DNA of 64,000 nucleotides from Marinomonas posidonica_A (GTDB taxonomy: Bacteria; Pseudomonadota; Gammaproteobacteria; Pseudomonadales; Marinomonadaceae), in NCBI RefSeq assembly GCF_043643765.1, contig NZ_JBHZSP010000010.1:1-64000 (forward strand), in the 5' to 3' direction. Shown piece after piece: positions 44,204-54,051 of the stretch (its first letter is position 1; each line of letters starts with the position of its first letter). Below the pieces are notes generated by a model. It was not told where the DNA came from, did not search any database, and saw only the letters and a list, made by a program, of their open reading frames with translations. Made by a program: the position numbers and the translations under genes.

Positions 44204-45298
44204 ATGAGTTACTTAGCGATTACAGATCTACAAAAACATTACGACGATTATCACGCTCTTCGCGGTATTAACCTGACAATTGAAGAAGGTGAATTCATTG
44301 TCTTCGTTGGACCATCAGGCTGTGGTAAATCCACTCTTTTAAGAACCATTGCCGGACTAGAAACCAGCTCAAGCGGTGCGATTGAACTGGATGGAAAAGA
44401 CATTACAGAGCTGGCGTCATCAAAACGTGACCTAGCGATGGTATTTCAGTCTTACGCGCTTTATCCACATATGACGGTTGCAGATAACTTATCCTTTGCC
44501 CTGCGTCTTGCAAAAGCCCCAGATGCTGAAATTAAAGAAAAAGTGCAATCCGTGTCTAAATCCCTTCAGTTAGACGCCTTACTAGAACGTAAACCAAAAG
44601 AGTTATCTGGTGGTCAACGTCAACGAGTCGCGATTGGTCGTGCGATTGTTCGCCAACCCAAGGTCTTCTTGTTTGATGAGCCACTGTCTAACTTAGACGC
44701 GGCTTTGCGAGTACAGATGCGCCTTGAACTAGCGCGCCTTCACAAGAAACTGGGCACCACCATGATTTACGTTACCCACGACCAAGTCGAAGCCATGACA
44801 TTGGCGGACCGTGTGGTGATCTTAAATGCAGGTCAAATTGAACAGGTTGGTACCCCTCTTGAGTTATATCGCCAACCAAATAGTCGCTTTGTGGCAGAGT
44901 TCATCGGTACTCCTAAGATGAACCTCATTCCTCTTGATCAAGCGGTTAAACAGGATTCTGCCGTCGAATTAACCTTACTAGGCAAGTCGATTGCGTTTCC
45001 TACTAGTCGTTTAACAGGAGACTTGTCTAATCAAACCATTATGGGCATTCGCCCAGAACACATGCATTTGGTCGACCAAGAGGCGGATCTAACAGGGAAA
45101 GTCGAATTAGTCGAGCACCTTGGTTCTGAGGCTTATGCTCATATTCTGCTGTCTTCTGGTCAAACTATCATAGTGAAAGCTTCTGCTCGCATCGATTTAG
45201 CCGATGGACAGCAAGTTCATATCCAGCTCGAAGTCGATGAAATGATTCTGTTGAACGATCAGGACCGAGTGATTTCTGCCAGTACTGAAGGTGAATGA
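44204..45298 (+). CDS. mtlK: Polyol ABC transporter ATPase
   Basis: This 364-aa protein is a MalK-type ATPase. Walker A is GPSGCGKST (about residues 37-45), the signature is LSGGQRQRVAIGRA, Walker B is VFLFDEPLSNLDA, and the H-loop is YVTHDQVEAMTLADR. The C-terminal third (from about residue 235) is the OB/TOBE regulatory domain. It is 18 bases after the permease and ends just before the dehydrogenase start, with translational coupling likely. Confidence 0.94.
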   Translation: MSYLAITDLQKHYDDYHALRGINLTIEEGEFIVFVGPSGCGKSTLLRTIAGLETSSSGAIELDGKDITELASSKRDLAMVFQSYALYPHMTVADNLSFALRLAKAPDAEIKEKVQSVSKSLQLDALLERKPKELSGGQRQRVAIGRAIVRQPKVFLFDEPLSNLDAALRVQMRLELARLHKKLGTTMIYVTHDQVEAMTLADRVVILNAGQIEQVGTPLELYRQPNSRFVAEFIGTPKMNLIPLDQAVKQDSAVELTLLGKSIAFPTSRLTGDLSNQTIMGIRPEHMHLVDQEADLTGKVELVEHLGSEAYAHILLSSGQTIIVKASARIDLADGQQVHIQLEVDEMILLNDQDRVISASTEGE

Positions 45299-45299
45299 T

Positions 45300-46730
45300 A
45301 TGACGAATTTTCTTCAAGCCAGCCAAAATCAAGCCCAGCTAAACTGTCAGACCTACCAAAAAACTGACGTCAAAGCTGGCGTCATTCATCTTGGCGTTGG
45401 GGCCTTTCACAGAGCACATCAAGCGGTCTTTTTTGATCGAATACTGGGGCACGCTTCTCAGGCTCACTGGGGTATCATTGGGGTCAATATTCGGCCACAA
45501 GACAGTCATTATTTTGAACAATTGATGGCGCAAGACGGTGAGTACATTCTGAAAACGGTCAGCGCTGCTGGTGCCACTGAATATGACCACATTCGCTCAC
45601 TGGTACGTCAAATTGACGGCTCAAAAACACCAGATCAGGTCGATGACGCGATGATGGATCCTAGCATCCAGTTGGTGACAAGTACGGTAACTGAAGGAGG
45701 TTACTACTTGGATGAAAATCATCAATTGATGCTAGATCATCCAGCCATAAAAGCCGATCTATCGGGTGAAAGACACACATTGTACGCCTTTTTATATTCG
45801 GGATTAAAACGCCGCAGTCAAACGTCTGCAGGGAAAATCACCTTATTATGCTGTGATAACTTACGACATAATGGTCTGTTGCTTAAAACAGGTCTTATGC
45901 AGTTTGTCCAAGCCATGCAGGATACTCAACTGGCAGCTTGGCTGGAACAGAATGTCTCTTTCCCCTGCTCAATGGTTGATCGCATTACTCCGAAACCCAG
46001 CTCGCTCCACATGAACGATGTTAATACACGCTTTGGCTTAAACGACACCATGACGGTCATGGGAGAAGACTTCATTCAATGGGTTGTGGAGGACAATTTT
46101 GCGGGGGAAAAACCACCACTGGAAATAGTTGGTGTACAAGTGGTAAAAGACGTTGAACCCTTTGAAGAGGCAAAAATTAGAATCCTCAATGCAGGTCATA
46201 CTTGCATCACTTATCAAGCGGCCCTAAAAGGCCTCACATACTTTGATCAAGCGATGAAAGATGCCCAACTCAGTCAATATTTTAATGACTTTATTGAACA
46301 GGATGTCATCCCTGCCATTGGTGAGTCTGTGGTGGATTTACCCTCTTATGCGAAAACCATTGGCGAACGATTTAGCAACGAAAACATTGGCGATACCATC
46401 GAAAGGATTTGCAGTGACGGTTATGCCAAATTTCCTGTATTCGTATTTCCAACCTTGTTAGCAAGCTATCAAAATGGCCATACGCCAAATCAGACCTTGA
46501 AAGGCATCGCCAGCTGGTATTGCTTCTTACAGGCCATAAAAAAAGAGCAAATTGCCTTCTCCTATCACGAACCAAGCATTGCTGAATTAAGCCGCTTCAG
46601 TGATGATGATCAAGGTATAGAAGCCTTTGTTAACCACCCATTTTTATGGGGAGAAATCATTGAGAAACACCCACAGTTTAAAGAGGATTTAACCAAAGCC
46701 ATTATGGACTTTAACCAATCACTCGCCTGA
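45300..46730 (+). CDS. mtlD: Mannitol 2-dehydrogenase family protein
   Basis: This 476-aa NAD-dependent polyol dehydrogenase oxidises mannitol (or a related hexitol or hexonate) to fructose. It shows the N-terminal nucleotide fold VIHLGVGAFHRAHQAVFFD, the TSTVTEGGYYL segment, SMVDRITPKPS and the catalytic Lys region in EAKIRILNAGHTCITY. ATG 45300 is favoured, with GAAGGTGA upstream, over GTG 45291, which would overlap the ATPase gene. It acts on the sugar alcohol brought in by the transporter. A fructokinase is not in the operon. Fructuronate and altronate reductases are related alternatives. Confidence 0.9.
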   Translation: MTNFLQASQNQAQLNCQTYQKTDVKAGVIHLGVGAFHRAHQAVFFDRILGHASQAHWGIIGVNIRPQDSHYFEQLMAQDGEYILKTVSAAGATEYDHIRSLVRQIDGSKTPDQVDDAMMDPSIQLVTSTVTEGGYYLDENHQLMLDHPAIKADLSGERHTLYAFLYSGLKRRSQTSAGKITLLCCDNLRHNGLLLKTGLMQFVQAMQDTQLAAWLEQNVSFPCSMVDRITPKPSSLHMNDVNTRFGLNDTMTVMGEDFIQWVVEDNFAGEKPPLEIVGVQVVKDVEPFEEAKIRILNAGHTCITYQAALKGLTYFDQAMKDAQLSQYFNDFIEQDVIPAIGESVVDLPSYAKTIGERFSNENIGDTIERICSDGYAKFPVFVFPTLLASYQNGHTPNQTLKGIASWYCFLQAIKKEQIAFSYHEPSIAELSRFSDDDQGIEAFVNHPFLWGEIIEKHPQFKEDLTKAIMDFNQSLA

Positions 46731-46739
46731 CAAATGGCC

Positions 46740-46787
46740 ACCGTCTGGTCTCCTTATTTGTATGTAAGATCAGACGGTCGCTATAAT
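46740..46787 (+). promoter_or_regulatory. Hairpin and promoter between mtlD and the AraC gene
   Basis: ACCGTCTG and CAGACGGT form an 8-bp stem (46739-46779) just past the dehydrogenase stop. A TATAAT box at 46782-46787 with TTGTAT 18 bases upstream follows directly. The regulator gene may thus have its own promoter besides readthrough. Confidence 0.5.
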
Positions 46788-46823
46788 AATATATGGCGAG
46801 AATACATACTGCAGGACAATAAT

Positions 46824-47741
46824 ATGCCAAATACGGCCAAGCGTCTTACTCCAGAATATGAAATTGTCGAAGATCACGGCACCATTCGTTATCAAGAGCA
46901 CGGTTATCCAAGTGACTTAATTCGTTGGCATGCCCATGATGATTATGAATTGCATTATATTGTGGCGACATCGGGTAAGGTATTTATTGGCGATTACATT
47001 GGCAATTATTCGGCCGGCCAGTTAATCTTAACCGGACCAAGATTACCGCATAATTGGATCTGCCAAAATGATCAGAGCGCCGTAGAATTACGTGACATGA
47101 TCATACGCTTTGACCATGAATCTTTTTCCCTTGGCTTGGAAACCATTCCGGAATTAGCCGAAATATTGCCTTTACTCTCCAAAGCTAAATCCGGCATAGA
47201 ATTTTTAAACATTGATCATCAGTACATTCGCAAGACTTTTGAAGCTGTCCGTGAGTCAAGTGGATTAACTCGTCTCATGCTTGCATTACCATTGCTTCAA
47301 CACCTTACTCAAAGTGCAGATTATCGTCTGCTATCTACGGTTCAAATTGATTTAAAATCCAATGAAACCCTACAACGAAAAATCAACACTGTGGTCGATT
47401 ATGTTACCCAAAACTACGATCAAGACATTTCCTTAGCAGACGTTTCAAGCCTAATCGGCATGTCAGACAGCCACTTTTCGCGTTTCTTCAAAAAGGCCAC
47501 CGGAAACCGATTTATTGAATTCGTTAACCGTGTTCGTATTAGCCGAGCCTGCAATTTACTGACCGAAACCGATGAGCAAATCGCTAATATTTGCTTTCAG
47601 GTAGGTTTTAATAATGTGGCTAATTTCAACCGACGTTTTCACGAATTAAAAGGCGTTACCCCAAGAGACTTCCGTAGCCAGAGCAGCTTGAACACTAAAA
47701 CCAATATACTGCCGATCGTTACAGAACAATCAAACACTTAA
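46824..47741 (+). CDS. mtlR: AraC-family regulator of polyol use
   Basis: This 305-aa regulator has an N-terminal cupin-like effector domain (RWHAHDDYELHYIVATSGKVFIGDY) and a C-terminal double helix-turn-helix (about residues 195-295; ISLADVSSLIGMSDSHFSRFFKKATG and IANICFQVGFNNVANFNRRFHELKGVTP). ATG 46824 was chosen because AGGA precedes it and upstream codons overlap the promoter/hairpin. By position it is the likely activator of the transporter-dehydrogenase operon, as MtlR is in Pseudomonas fluorescens, though there the gene is upstream. Confidence 0.85.
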   Translation: MPNTAKRLTPEYEIVEDHGTIRYQEHGYPSDLIRWHAHDDYELHYIVATSGKVFIGDYIGNYSAGQLILTGPRLPHNWICQNDQSAVELRDMIIRFDHESFSLGLETIPELAEILPLLSKAKSGIEFLNIDHQYIRKTFEAVRESSGLTRLMLALPLLQHLTQSADYRLLSTVQIDLKSNETLQRKINTVVDYVTQNYDQDISLADVSSLIGMSDSHFSRFFKKATGNRFIEFVNRVRISRACNLLTETDEQIANICFQVGFNNVANFNRRFHELKGVTPRDFRSQSSLNTKTNILPIVTEQSNT

Positions 47742-47916
47742 CGTTAAACTTACGATTAAACAACACGACCTTAGAAACTCGTTACTGTACTGATCACTAA
47801 ATTTGTTTATATTGGGTAAAAGTAAGCGTAAATACATTTATTTGCGCATTTTTCGTCAATTTACCATTGGCTTTAACACTGTTTATGGCATCCTATATAA
47901 ATTAAATTTATATCCT

Positions 47917-50900
47917 ATGGTTGCGGTGGGTTTTACTTTGTCTGAGTGGTTAAATCATTTTTTCATTTTGCAGCAAGAGACAGGTTCTTTTGCTATTGGT
48001 CAATATAACTACTTACTCGTGTTGCTTTCATTAGCCCTTGCCAGTATGGCCTCTTTCTTTGCGCTACACTTTGCTTCCATTGCCAAATACATTGTTGTTG
48101 AAAAGTATCGAAAAATTGCCCTAATTTCTGGCGCCTTTATTATGGCTGGTGGCATCTGGAGTATGCACTTTGTCGGCATGCTGGCCTTCGATATGGGTCA
48201 TTCCGTTAGTTATGATCCTGTACTGACCTTAATTTCTGTTATCCCCTGTATCTTCGCTGCTTACGTCACACTGAATAAACTCATCGAACCAGATTTAACC
48301 CTTTGGCAATTACTACAAAGTGGTGTAATTGTCGGTGGTGGCATTGGTACTATGCATTACATTGGAATGGAAGCCATGGAAATGCACGTCGACCTGAAAT
48401 ACGACCCTTGGCTATTTACTACCTCCATTGCGGTTGCGGTTGTATTGGCTTTTATTGCCCTTTCAACCCACTACAAAATAGGCAAGCTCTTCCCTACGCT
48501 GTCAGAAAAACAAGTCAGTGCCGTTAGCGCTTTTATTATGGGATTGGCCATTTCTGGGATGCATTATACAGGAATGGCAGGCGCCAAATTTATTCCTCAT
48601 GGCGACATGGACATGTCAGCTATGTCTGATAATGCCAACAGTTATCTGTCGTTAGTCGTCGCCATCATTACCTTATTATTATCCATTCTAGCCGCTAACA
48701 TTGCCTCCCAATTACGTTACCGCCAGCTATTAATGGAAAAAACGGCCAGTGAAGTAAGACTAAAAACCACTCTAGATACCGCTGTTGATGGCATTATTAC
48801 GATAGATAGCCAAGGCATTATTCGCGAGTTTAATAGAGCTGCTGAAAAGATCTTTGGTTGGGATGAAGCGGATATTTTAGCTCACTCCATTAAACAACTA
48901 TTTCCTAAAAAGTACGCAAATGAGTTTGAGCAAGCATTGAATAGCTTTCGTTTGCATGGCACCACCGTACTAACAGGGTCTGATAGAGAAATTGAAGCCA
49001 CTCATAAAAATGGCACCATTTTCCCTGTTCGATTAGGCATTGGTCGAGTGGAAATTCCCGGACAGGAAACGTTATTTGTTGGCTTTATCAGTGATATCTC
49101 AGCACGCAAACAGATGGAAGAAGCCGTTAAAAAGAGCGAAAAACAATACAGCTCTTTAATCAAAAACATTCCAGGTGCGACCTTCCGTTGCTTATTTGAT
49201 GATGACTGGAGTGTCATTTTTGTCAGTGAGGCCATTGTCGAATTAACAGGCTGGAACGCTCAGGACTTTTACGATAAAAAAGTAACCCTTGCAGCACTTT
49301 TGCATCCTGAAGACACTAACATGATTGATCAAAACCTTCAGATCGCCATTCAGCAACACAGAAGTTACAACATCGAATATCGATTACGTCATAAAAAAGG
49401 GCATTACATTTGGGTCATGGAAAATGGCACCATCATCTTTAACGATGACGATAAACCTGAATGGATTGACGGTGTATTATTGGATATTTCGGATCGCGTA
49501 CATATGGAAGACGATTTGCGTCTTGCTAAAGAAAAAGCCGAAGCATCTGCCGAGACTAAAGCTCTCTTTCTTGCCAATATGAGTCACGAAATTCGTACGC
49601 CAATGAACGCCATCATTGGCTTCTCAGACATACTTTTAGAGTCTGATGTCACACCTGATAATAAAAAGCACCTTGCCACTATTAGCAAATCCGCTCGCTC
49701 TTTACTGCACCTACTTAATGACATTCTAGACAGCGCGAAGCTCGAAAAAAACAAGCTGGATCTCGACATTCAAGTGTTTGAGTTATCCGCTATGGTTGAC
49801 ACCGTAATTTCTACCCTTTGGCTACAAGCTAAAAGCAAAGGACTGGACCTCAATTTCCAAATTGCCCCTGATCTTGCTAAAGCTTATCGCGGAGCAGAAG
49901 ATAGAATTCGTCAAGTTTTGATGAACATCCTCGGCAATGCCATTAAGTTCACTGAACAAGGCTCTGTTACTTTAACGGTTACTAAACAGAAAGATAACCA
50001 AATTCGTTTCCAAATTGAAGATACAGGAATTGGTATTGAAACGTCTCGTTTAGAACACATTTTTGACCCCTTCACCCAAGCCGACGCTTCAATGAGCCGA
50101 CGCTTTGGTGGTACAGGACTAGGAACGAGCATATCCAAACAATTGGTTCAGCTGATGGGCGGAGACATTCATGTCACTAGTGAAATCGGAATTGGCAGTT
50201 GTTTCTACTTTGATCTTCCGCTCGAAGCTTCAACAGCACTGCCTGAGTCCAAAGCCTCTCATTTGCCTCATATCACGCCAAAAACCATTCTGTTAGCCGA
50301 TGACATAGAGCAAAACTTAACCTTGCTAACTTTAATCTTGAAGCGTCAGGGTCATGTCATAGAAGTCGCACAAGATGGACACCAAGCTTTTACTAAATAT
50401 CAAAGTGTTGCGCCAGATTTAGTATTAATGGACATTCAAATGCCAAACATGGACGGCCTATCAGCCACACAAGCCATCCGTCAGTTTGAACAACAAAACC
50501 AACGTCCAAGAACGCCAATCATTGCCCTAACCGCAAACGTGCTTATGGAAGATAAAGTGGAAGCTCAACAGGCAGGTATGGATGGTTTTGCCAACAAACC
50601 AATTGACGTACATGCTTTAACCATGGAAATGGCCAGAGTGTTAAGTCTAGACACTTCTGAACTAGAGGCAGCAAATGCGGTTGTTGACGAACAGAAAACA
50701 AAACAGATTAACATCAACAAAGGCTTATCCCTTTGGATGGAGCTGCCTTTGTATTTATCCGAACTTAATAAGTTCTCTGAACAACACAAACAGTTAATTG
50801 AGCAACTCAACGCACTGCTGGAACAAAAGCAATATCAAACCATAATGGCCTTAGCTCACAGCATAAAAGGTACGTCTGGCAATTTAGCCTTACTTTGTCT

Positions 50901-51297
50901 TTCCAATAATATGGCAGCGCTCGAAAAGGAAGCCAAACAACAGAACGCCCCAGCCATTCAACAACTAATTGATGAGTTGATTAATCATTTTTTTGACTTT
51001 AACCAGGAATTACAGAGTTTACAGAATGAGCATCAAGACGAATTAGAAGAACATACAGATCAGCAAGATAAGAACGCTTCTGATGAGCCGTTACTGCCTT
51101 TGATTGAAGATCTGATTGAAGGTGTTAACCTTGGTGAAATTGATGACGACGGCTTAGAAAAGCTACTTAATCAAGTGCCAAAATCCATGAAAACCCATGC
51201 TTTAGAAGCGAATAAAGCAGTGGCAAACTTTGACTTTCATTCTGCGATGGAAAGTTTAACTGCGATTAAAGAAATGATGAGTGAGTTGGAGATTTAA
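47917..51297 (+). CDS. MHYT-PAS hybrid sensor histidine kinase with receiver and HPt
   Basis: This 1126-aa membrane kinase carries a full phosphorelay in one chain. The N-terminal MHYT domain (about 20-260) has three copies of its motif (SMHFVGM, TMHYIGM, GMHYTGM), thought to bind copper and sense oxygen, CO or NO. Two PAS domains (about 275-395 and 400-520) follow, then HisKA with His557 (ANMSHEIRTPMN), HATPase (about 660-780, GTGLGTSISKQL), a receiver with Asp839 (LMDIQMPNMDG) and an HPt with His981 (LAHSIKGTSGN). ATG 47917 is chosen by the family N-terminus; TTG 47803 is open. It overlaps the HD-GYP gene by one base. Confidence 0.9.
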   Translation: MVAVGFTLSEWLNHFFILQQETGSFAIGQYNYLLVLLSLALASMASFFALHFASIAKYIVVEKYRKIALISGAFIMAGGIWSMHFVGMLAFDMGHSVSYDPVLTLISVIPCIFAAYVTLNKLIEPDLTLWQLLQSGVIVGGGIGTMHYIGMEAMEMHVDLKYDPWLFTTSIAVAVVLAFIALSTHYKIGKLFPTLSEKQVSAVSAFIMGLAISGMHYTGMAGAKFIPHGDMDMSAMSDNANSYLSLVVAIITLLLSILAANIASQLRYRQLLMEKTASEVRLKTTLDTAVDGIITIDSQGIIREFNRAAEKIFGWDEADILAHSIKQLFPKKYANEFEQALNSFRLHGTTVLTGSDREIEATHKNGTIFPVRLGIGRVEIPGQETLFVGFISDISARKQMEEAVKKSEKQYSSLIKNIPGATFRCLFDDDWSVIFVSEAIVELTGWNAQDFYDKKVTLAALLHPEDTNMIDQNLQIAIQQHRSYNIEYRLRHKKGHYIWVMENGTIIFNDDDKPEWIDGVLLDISDRVHMEDDLRLAKEKAEASAETKALFLANMSHEIRTPMNAIIGFSDILLESDVTPDNKKHLATISKSARSLLHLLNDILDSAKLEKNKLDLDIQVFELSAMVDTVISTLWLQAKSKGLDLNFQIAPDLAKAYRGAEDRIRQVLMNILGNAIKFTEQGSVTLTVTKQKDNQIRFQIEDTGIGIETSRLEHIFDPFTQADASMSRRFGGTGLGTSISKQLVQLMGGDIHVTSEIGIGSCFYFDLPLEASTALPESKASHLPHITPKTILLADDIEQNLTLLTLILKRQGHVIEVAQDGHQAFTKYQSVAPDLVLMDIQMPNMDGLSATQAIRQFEQQNQRPRTPIIALTANVLMEDKVEAQQAGMDGFANKPIDVHALTMEMARVLSLDTSELEAANAVVDEQKTKQININKGLSLWMELPLYLSELNKFSEQHKQLIEQLNALLEQKQYQTIMALAHSIKGTSGNLALLCLSNNMAALEKEAKQQNAPAIQQLIDELINHFFDFNQELQSLQNEHQDELEEHTDQQDKNASDEPLLPLIEDLIEGVNLGEIDDDGLEKLLNQVPKSMKTHALEANKAVANFDFHSAMESLTAIKEMMSELEI

Positions 51298-52298
51298 TGC
51301 CAAATCAGAAACATAGACAACCCAGAATTCTACTGGTTGATGATGAGCCAACAAACTTACGTGTGTTGAAACAAGTACTACAAGACCACTATCGCTTATC
51401 TTTTGCCACCTCAGGAACCGACGCTCTAAAGCTGGTTGACAAAGAAAATATCGACCTTATCTTACTCGATATCATGATGCCCGATATGACAGGGCTGGAA
51501 GTGTGTGTCAAACTAAAAAGCAATACTGACACTCAAAATATTCCTGTCATCTTTGTCACTGCATTAAAAGACAGCATAGATGAAACAAAAGGCTTCGAGG
51601 TCGGCGCAGTGGATTACATCACTAAACCAATTATTCCTGCGGTTGTCCTTGCACGAGTCAAAACGCATTTATCGCTCATCAAGGCGGATGAATTGCTGGC
51701 GACTCACATTGACCTGATCCAACGTCTTGGTCGCGCCGCGGAATACAAAGACAATGAAACAGGCATGCATGTACAGCGTATGAGTCATTATGCCAAAATC
51801 ATTGCCTTGGCTTATGGCTTTTGTGAAGAAGCCGCAGAAGACTTGAAACGCGCGGCACCGATGCACGACATAGGTAAAATAGGCATCGCCGACAGCATTC
51901 TTCTTAAGCCTGGAAAATTAACAGAAGAAGAATATGAGATCATGAAAACTCACGCGCTGATTGGTGGGGAAATTCTCTCTAACCCTAACTCTTACCTCAT
52001 CGAATTAGCGCAAAAAGTTGCCATGACGCACCATGAAAAATGGGACGGGTCCGGTTACCCAAACCAACTTAAAGGTGATGATATTCCAATTGAAGGCCGC
52101 ATTGTGGCTATTGCGGATGTTTTCGATGCACTAACCAGTGAAAGGCCATACAAAAAAGCCTGGTCCGTAAAAGAGGCAATTGACTTCATCCACCAACAAA
52201 GCGGCCAACATTTTGATCCAGCATTACCGCCTTTGTTAGAGCAGGAATTACCTAAAATTCTCGCGATTAAAGATAAATATATGGAAAGTGATACCTAA
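51297..52298 (+). CDS. HD-GYP response regulator, probable c-di-GMP phosphodiesterase
   Basis: This 333-aa protein has an N-terminal receiver domain (Asp58 in LILLDIMMPDMTG, acidic pair in LVDDEP) and a C-terminal HD-GYP domain (about 140-325). The HD pair is intact (MHDIGKIG, His190 and Asp191), as are the downstream metal ligands (THALIGGE, MTHHEKWDGSGYP) and the GYP triplet at 253-255. It would hydrolyse cyclic di-GMP under control of phosphorylation. Its ATG overlaps the stop of the hybrid kinase (TAATG), so the HPt of that kinase is the natural phosphodonor. Confidence 0.93.
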   Translation: MPNQKHRQPRILLVDDEPTNLRVLKQVLQDHYRLSFATSGTDALKLVDKENIDLILLDIMMPDMTGLEVCVKLKSNTDTQNIPVIFVTALKDSIDETKGFEVGAVDYITKPIIPAVVLARVKTHLSLIKADELLATHIDLIQRLGRAAEYKDNETGMHVQRMSHYAKIIALAYGFCEEAAEDLKRAAPMHDIGKIGIADSILLKPGKLTEEEYEIMKTHALIGGEILSNPNSYLIELAQKVAMTHHEKWDGSGYPNQLKGDDIPIEGRIVAIADVFDALTSERPYKKAWSVKEAIDFIHQQSGQHFDPALPPLLEQELPKILAIKDKYMESDT

Positions 52299-52381
52299 TT
52301 CAGGCCATTGAAAAAGCACCTTCTCGACACCATGAATAGGACTTTAGACACGACTGAGCTCAACCGCCAATGGAATCCATT

Positions 52382-53296
52382 ATGTTAGCGTTATCCGATT
52401 TTGTCAGTAAACATCTATCTGCTACAGCGACCTACCCTAAACATGACATTGGTGTAATCTCCATCACCGGAACCGATGCAAAAAAGTTCCTGCAAGGGCA
52501 AACCACTTGCGATATAAACAAGCTTTCTGCAGAAGTCGGTTTATACGGGGCAATTTGCAGTAACAAAGGTCGCATCATCTGCAACTTTTTCATGCTGCAA
52601 AAAGACAACTCAATACTGATGCTAATGAGTCAGGATTTAATTGCCAGTAGTTTGGCACATCTAAAAAAATACGCGGTTTTCTTCAAAACAGACTTAACGG
52701 ACGCGACCAATGCGTTTCAAATAACGGAAACCTTATCCGTTAGCCATGAATCAACCAAAACAGACCAATTTGCCGAACAGCTCCCCATAGCAATCGACAT
52801 GGACAGCATACAGTTGCAGTTGTTGAGTTACCCTTTCAACATTTATTGGCATGTTACTCAAGCAAACCAAACTGAACACCAGGAAAGTAATCCCACACTT
52901 TCTGGGTTATCTTTATTAGCGGCTCGACCATTGATCCAACTTGAACAAAGTGAAAACCTATTACCCCAATGGATAAACATGCAAACAACCGGCGGTATCA
53001 GTTTCACGAAAGGGTGTTATACAGGACAAGAAATCGTGGCTCGTATGCAGTATCGCGGCAAGTCCAAAAAACAATTGGCACTGGCCACCTGGCAAGGTGA
53101 CCTAGATACTCAGCAAACCTTGCTTGATAGCGAAGGCAAAAACCTTGGACAAGTCTTATCAGTAGAGCAGATAGGCGAGGATCATATTGCGCAAATCATC
53201 CTCAACCAAGATATCACAGATTTTTCAGCGCTGTTTCTTGACGGGACAGAGATTCATTTAATTGAACTGCCTTATCAACAGCCCTTCGCAGACTGA
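52382..53296 (+). CDS. ygfZ: Folate-binding Fe-S cluster protein YgfZ
   Basis: This 304-aa GcvT-like protein assists assembly or repair of certain iron-sulfur enzymes in a folate-dependent way. The signature KGCYTGQEIVARMQYRG with Cys212 and the N-terminal GTDAKKFLQGQTTCDI are intact. ATG 52382 was preferred to ATG 52370 by family start; GGAA lies between them. It is a single gene between the HD-GYP gene and the convergent ung. Confidence 0.9.
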   Translation: MLALSDFVSKHLSATATYPKHDIGVISITGTDAKKFLQGQTTCDINKLSAEVGLYGAICSNKGRIICNFFMLQKDNSILMLMSQDLIASSLAHLKKYAVFFKTDLTDATNAFQITETLSVSHESTKTDQFAEQLPIAIDMDSIQLQLLSYPFNIYWHVTQANQTEHQESNPTLSGLSLLAARPLIQLEQSENLLPQWINMQTTGGISFTKGCYTGQEIVARMQYRGKSKKQLALATWQGDLDTQQTLLDSEGKNLGQVLSVEQIGEDHIAQIILNQDITDFSALFLDGTEIHLIELPYQQPFAD

Positions 53297-53328
53297 GTTT
53301 TACCGTTACTTAGGCACCGCCAAACACA

Positions 53329-54051
53329 TCAGAAGGGCAAATGAATTTGCCCTTCTTCTTCATCATCTTGCTTAATCTCTTCTAAGGCCCATTCAATAGG
53401 CTTTTTCCCTTGCTGACGTAAATACTCATTAGCCTTAGAAAAGTGCCCACAACCGAAGAAACCACGATAGGCCGATAAAGGAGAAGGATGCACCGCCTCC
53501 AATACACAATGTTTCTGACGATCAATGAAACGTCCTTTTTGCTGGGCATAACTTCCCCACAGTAAAAACACAACCCCCTGCTTTTGCTGGTTAAGTAAGG
53601 CTATGATTTTGTCCGTAAAGGTTTCCCAGCCTTTATTCTGATGGGAACCCGCTTTCCCAGCCTCGACGGTCAGCACGCTGTTTAATAACAACACACCTTG
53701 TTCAGCCCAAGCTTTTAAATAGCCATGATTAGCAGGTTTGATGCCCAAATCTTGCTGCAGTTCTTTATACATATTCACCAAAGAAGGCGGGACTTTCGTG
53801 CCCGGTTTCACGGAAAATGATAAACCGTGCGCCTGCCCTTCACCGTGATAAGGGTCTTGCCCTAATATCACCACTTTCACTTGCTCAAAGCTTGTCTGAT
53901 TTAACGCCGCTAAATAAAGAGACTCTTCCGGGAATACAGAAACATCAGACTGAGAAGCTAAAAACGCCTGTAGTGACAGCATATAATCTTGATTGAACTC
54001 ATCTGCTAACTGGGCCTGCCAATCATTCTCTAACGTCATCCATGTCGTCAT
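53329..54051 (-). CDS. ung: Uracil-DNA glycosylase
   Basis: This 240-aa family 1 enzyme removes uracil from DNA. The catalytic Asp66 lies in VVILGQDPYHGEGQAHGLSF, and HPSPLSAYRGFFGCGHF is the DNA-intercalation loop with the conserved His. Length is normal. Its ATG overlaps the stop of the upstream kinase-like gene (ATGA). Confidence 0.97.
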   Translation of the reverse strand: MTTWMTLENDWQAQLADEFNQDYMLSLQAFLASQSDVSVFPEESLYLAALNQTSFEQVKVVILGQDPYHGEGQAHGLSFSVKPGTKVPPSLVNMYKELQQDLGIKPANHGYLKAWAEQGVLLLNSVLTVEAGKAGSHQNKGWETFTDKIIALLNQQKQGVVFLLWGSYAQQKGRFIDRQKHCVLEAVHPSPLSAYRGFFGCGHFSKANEYLRQQGKKPIEWALEEIKQDDEEEGQIHLPF

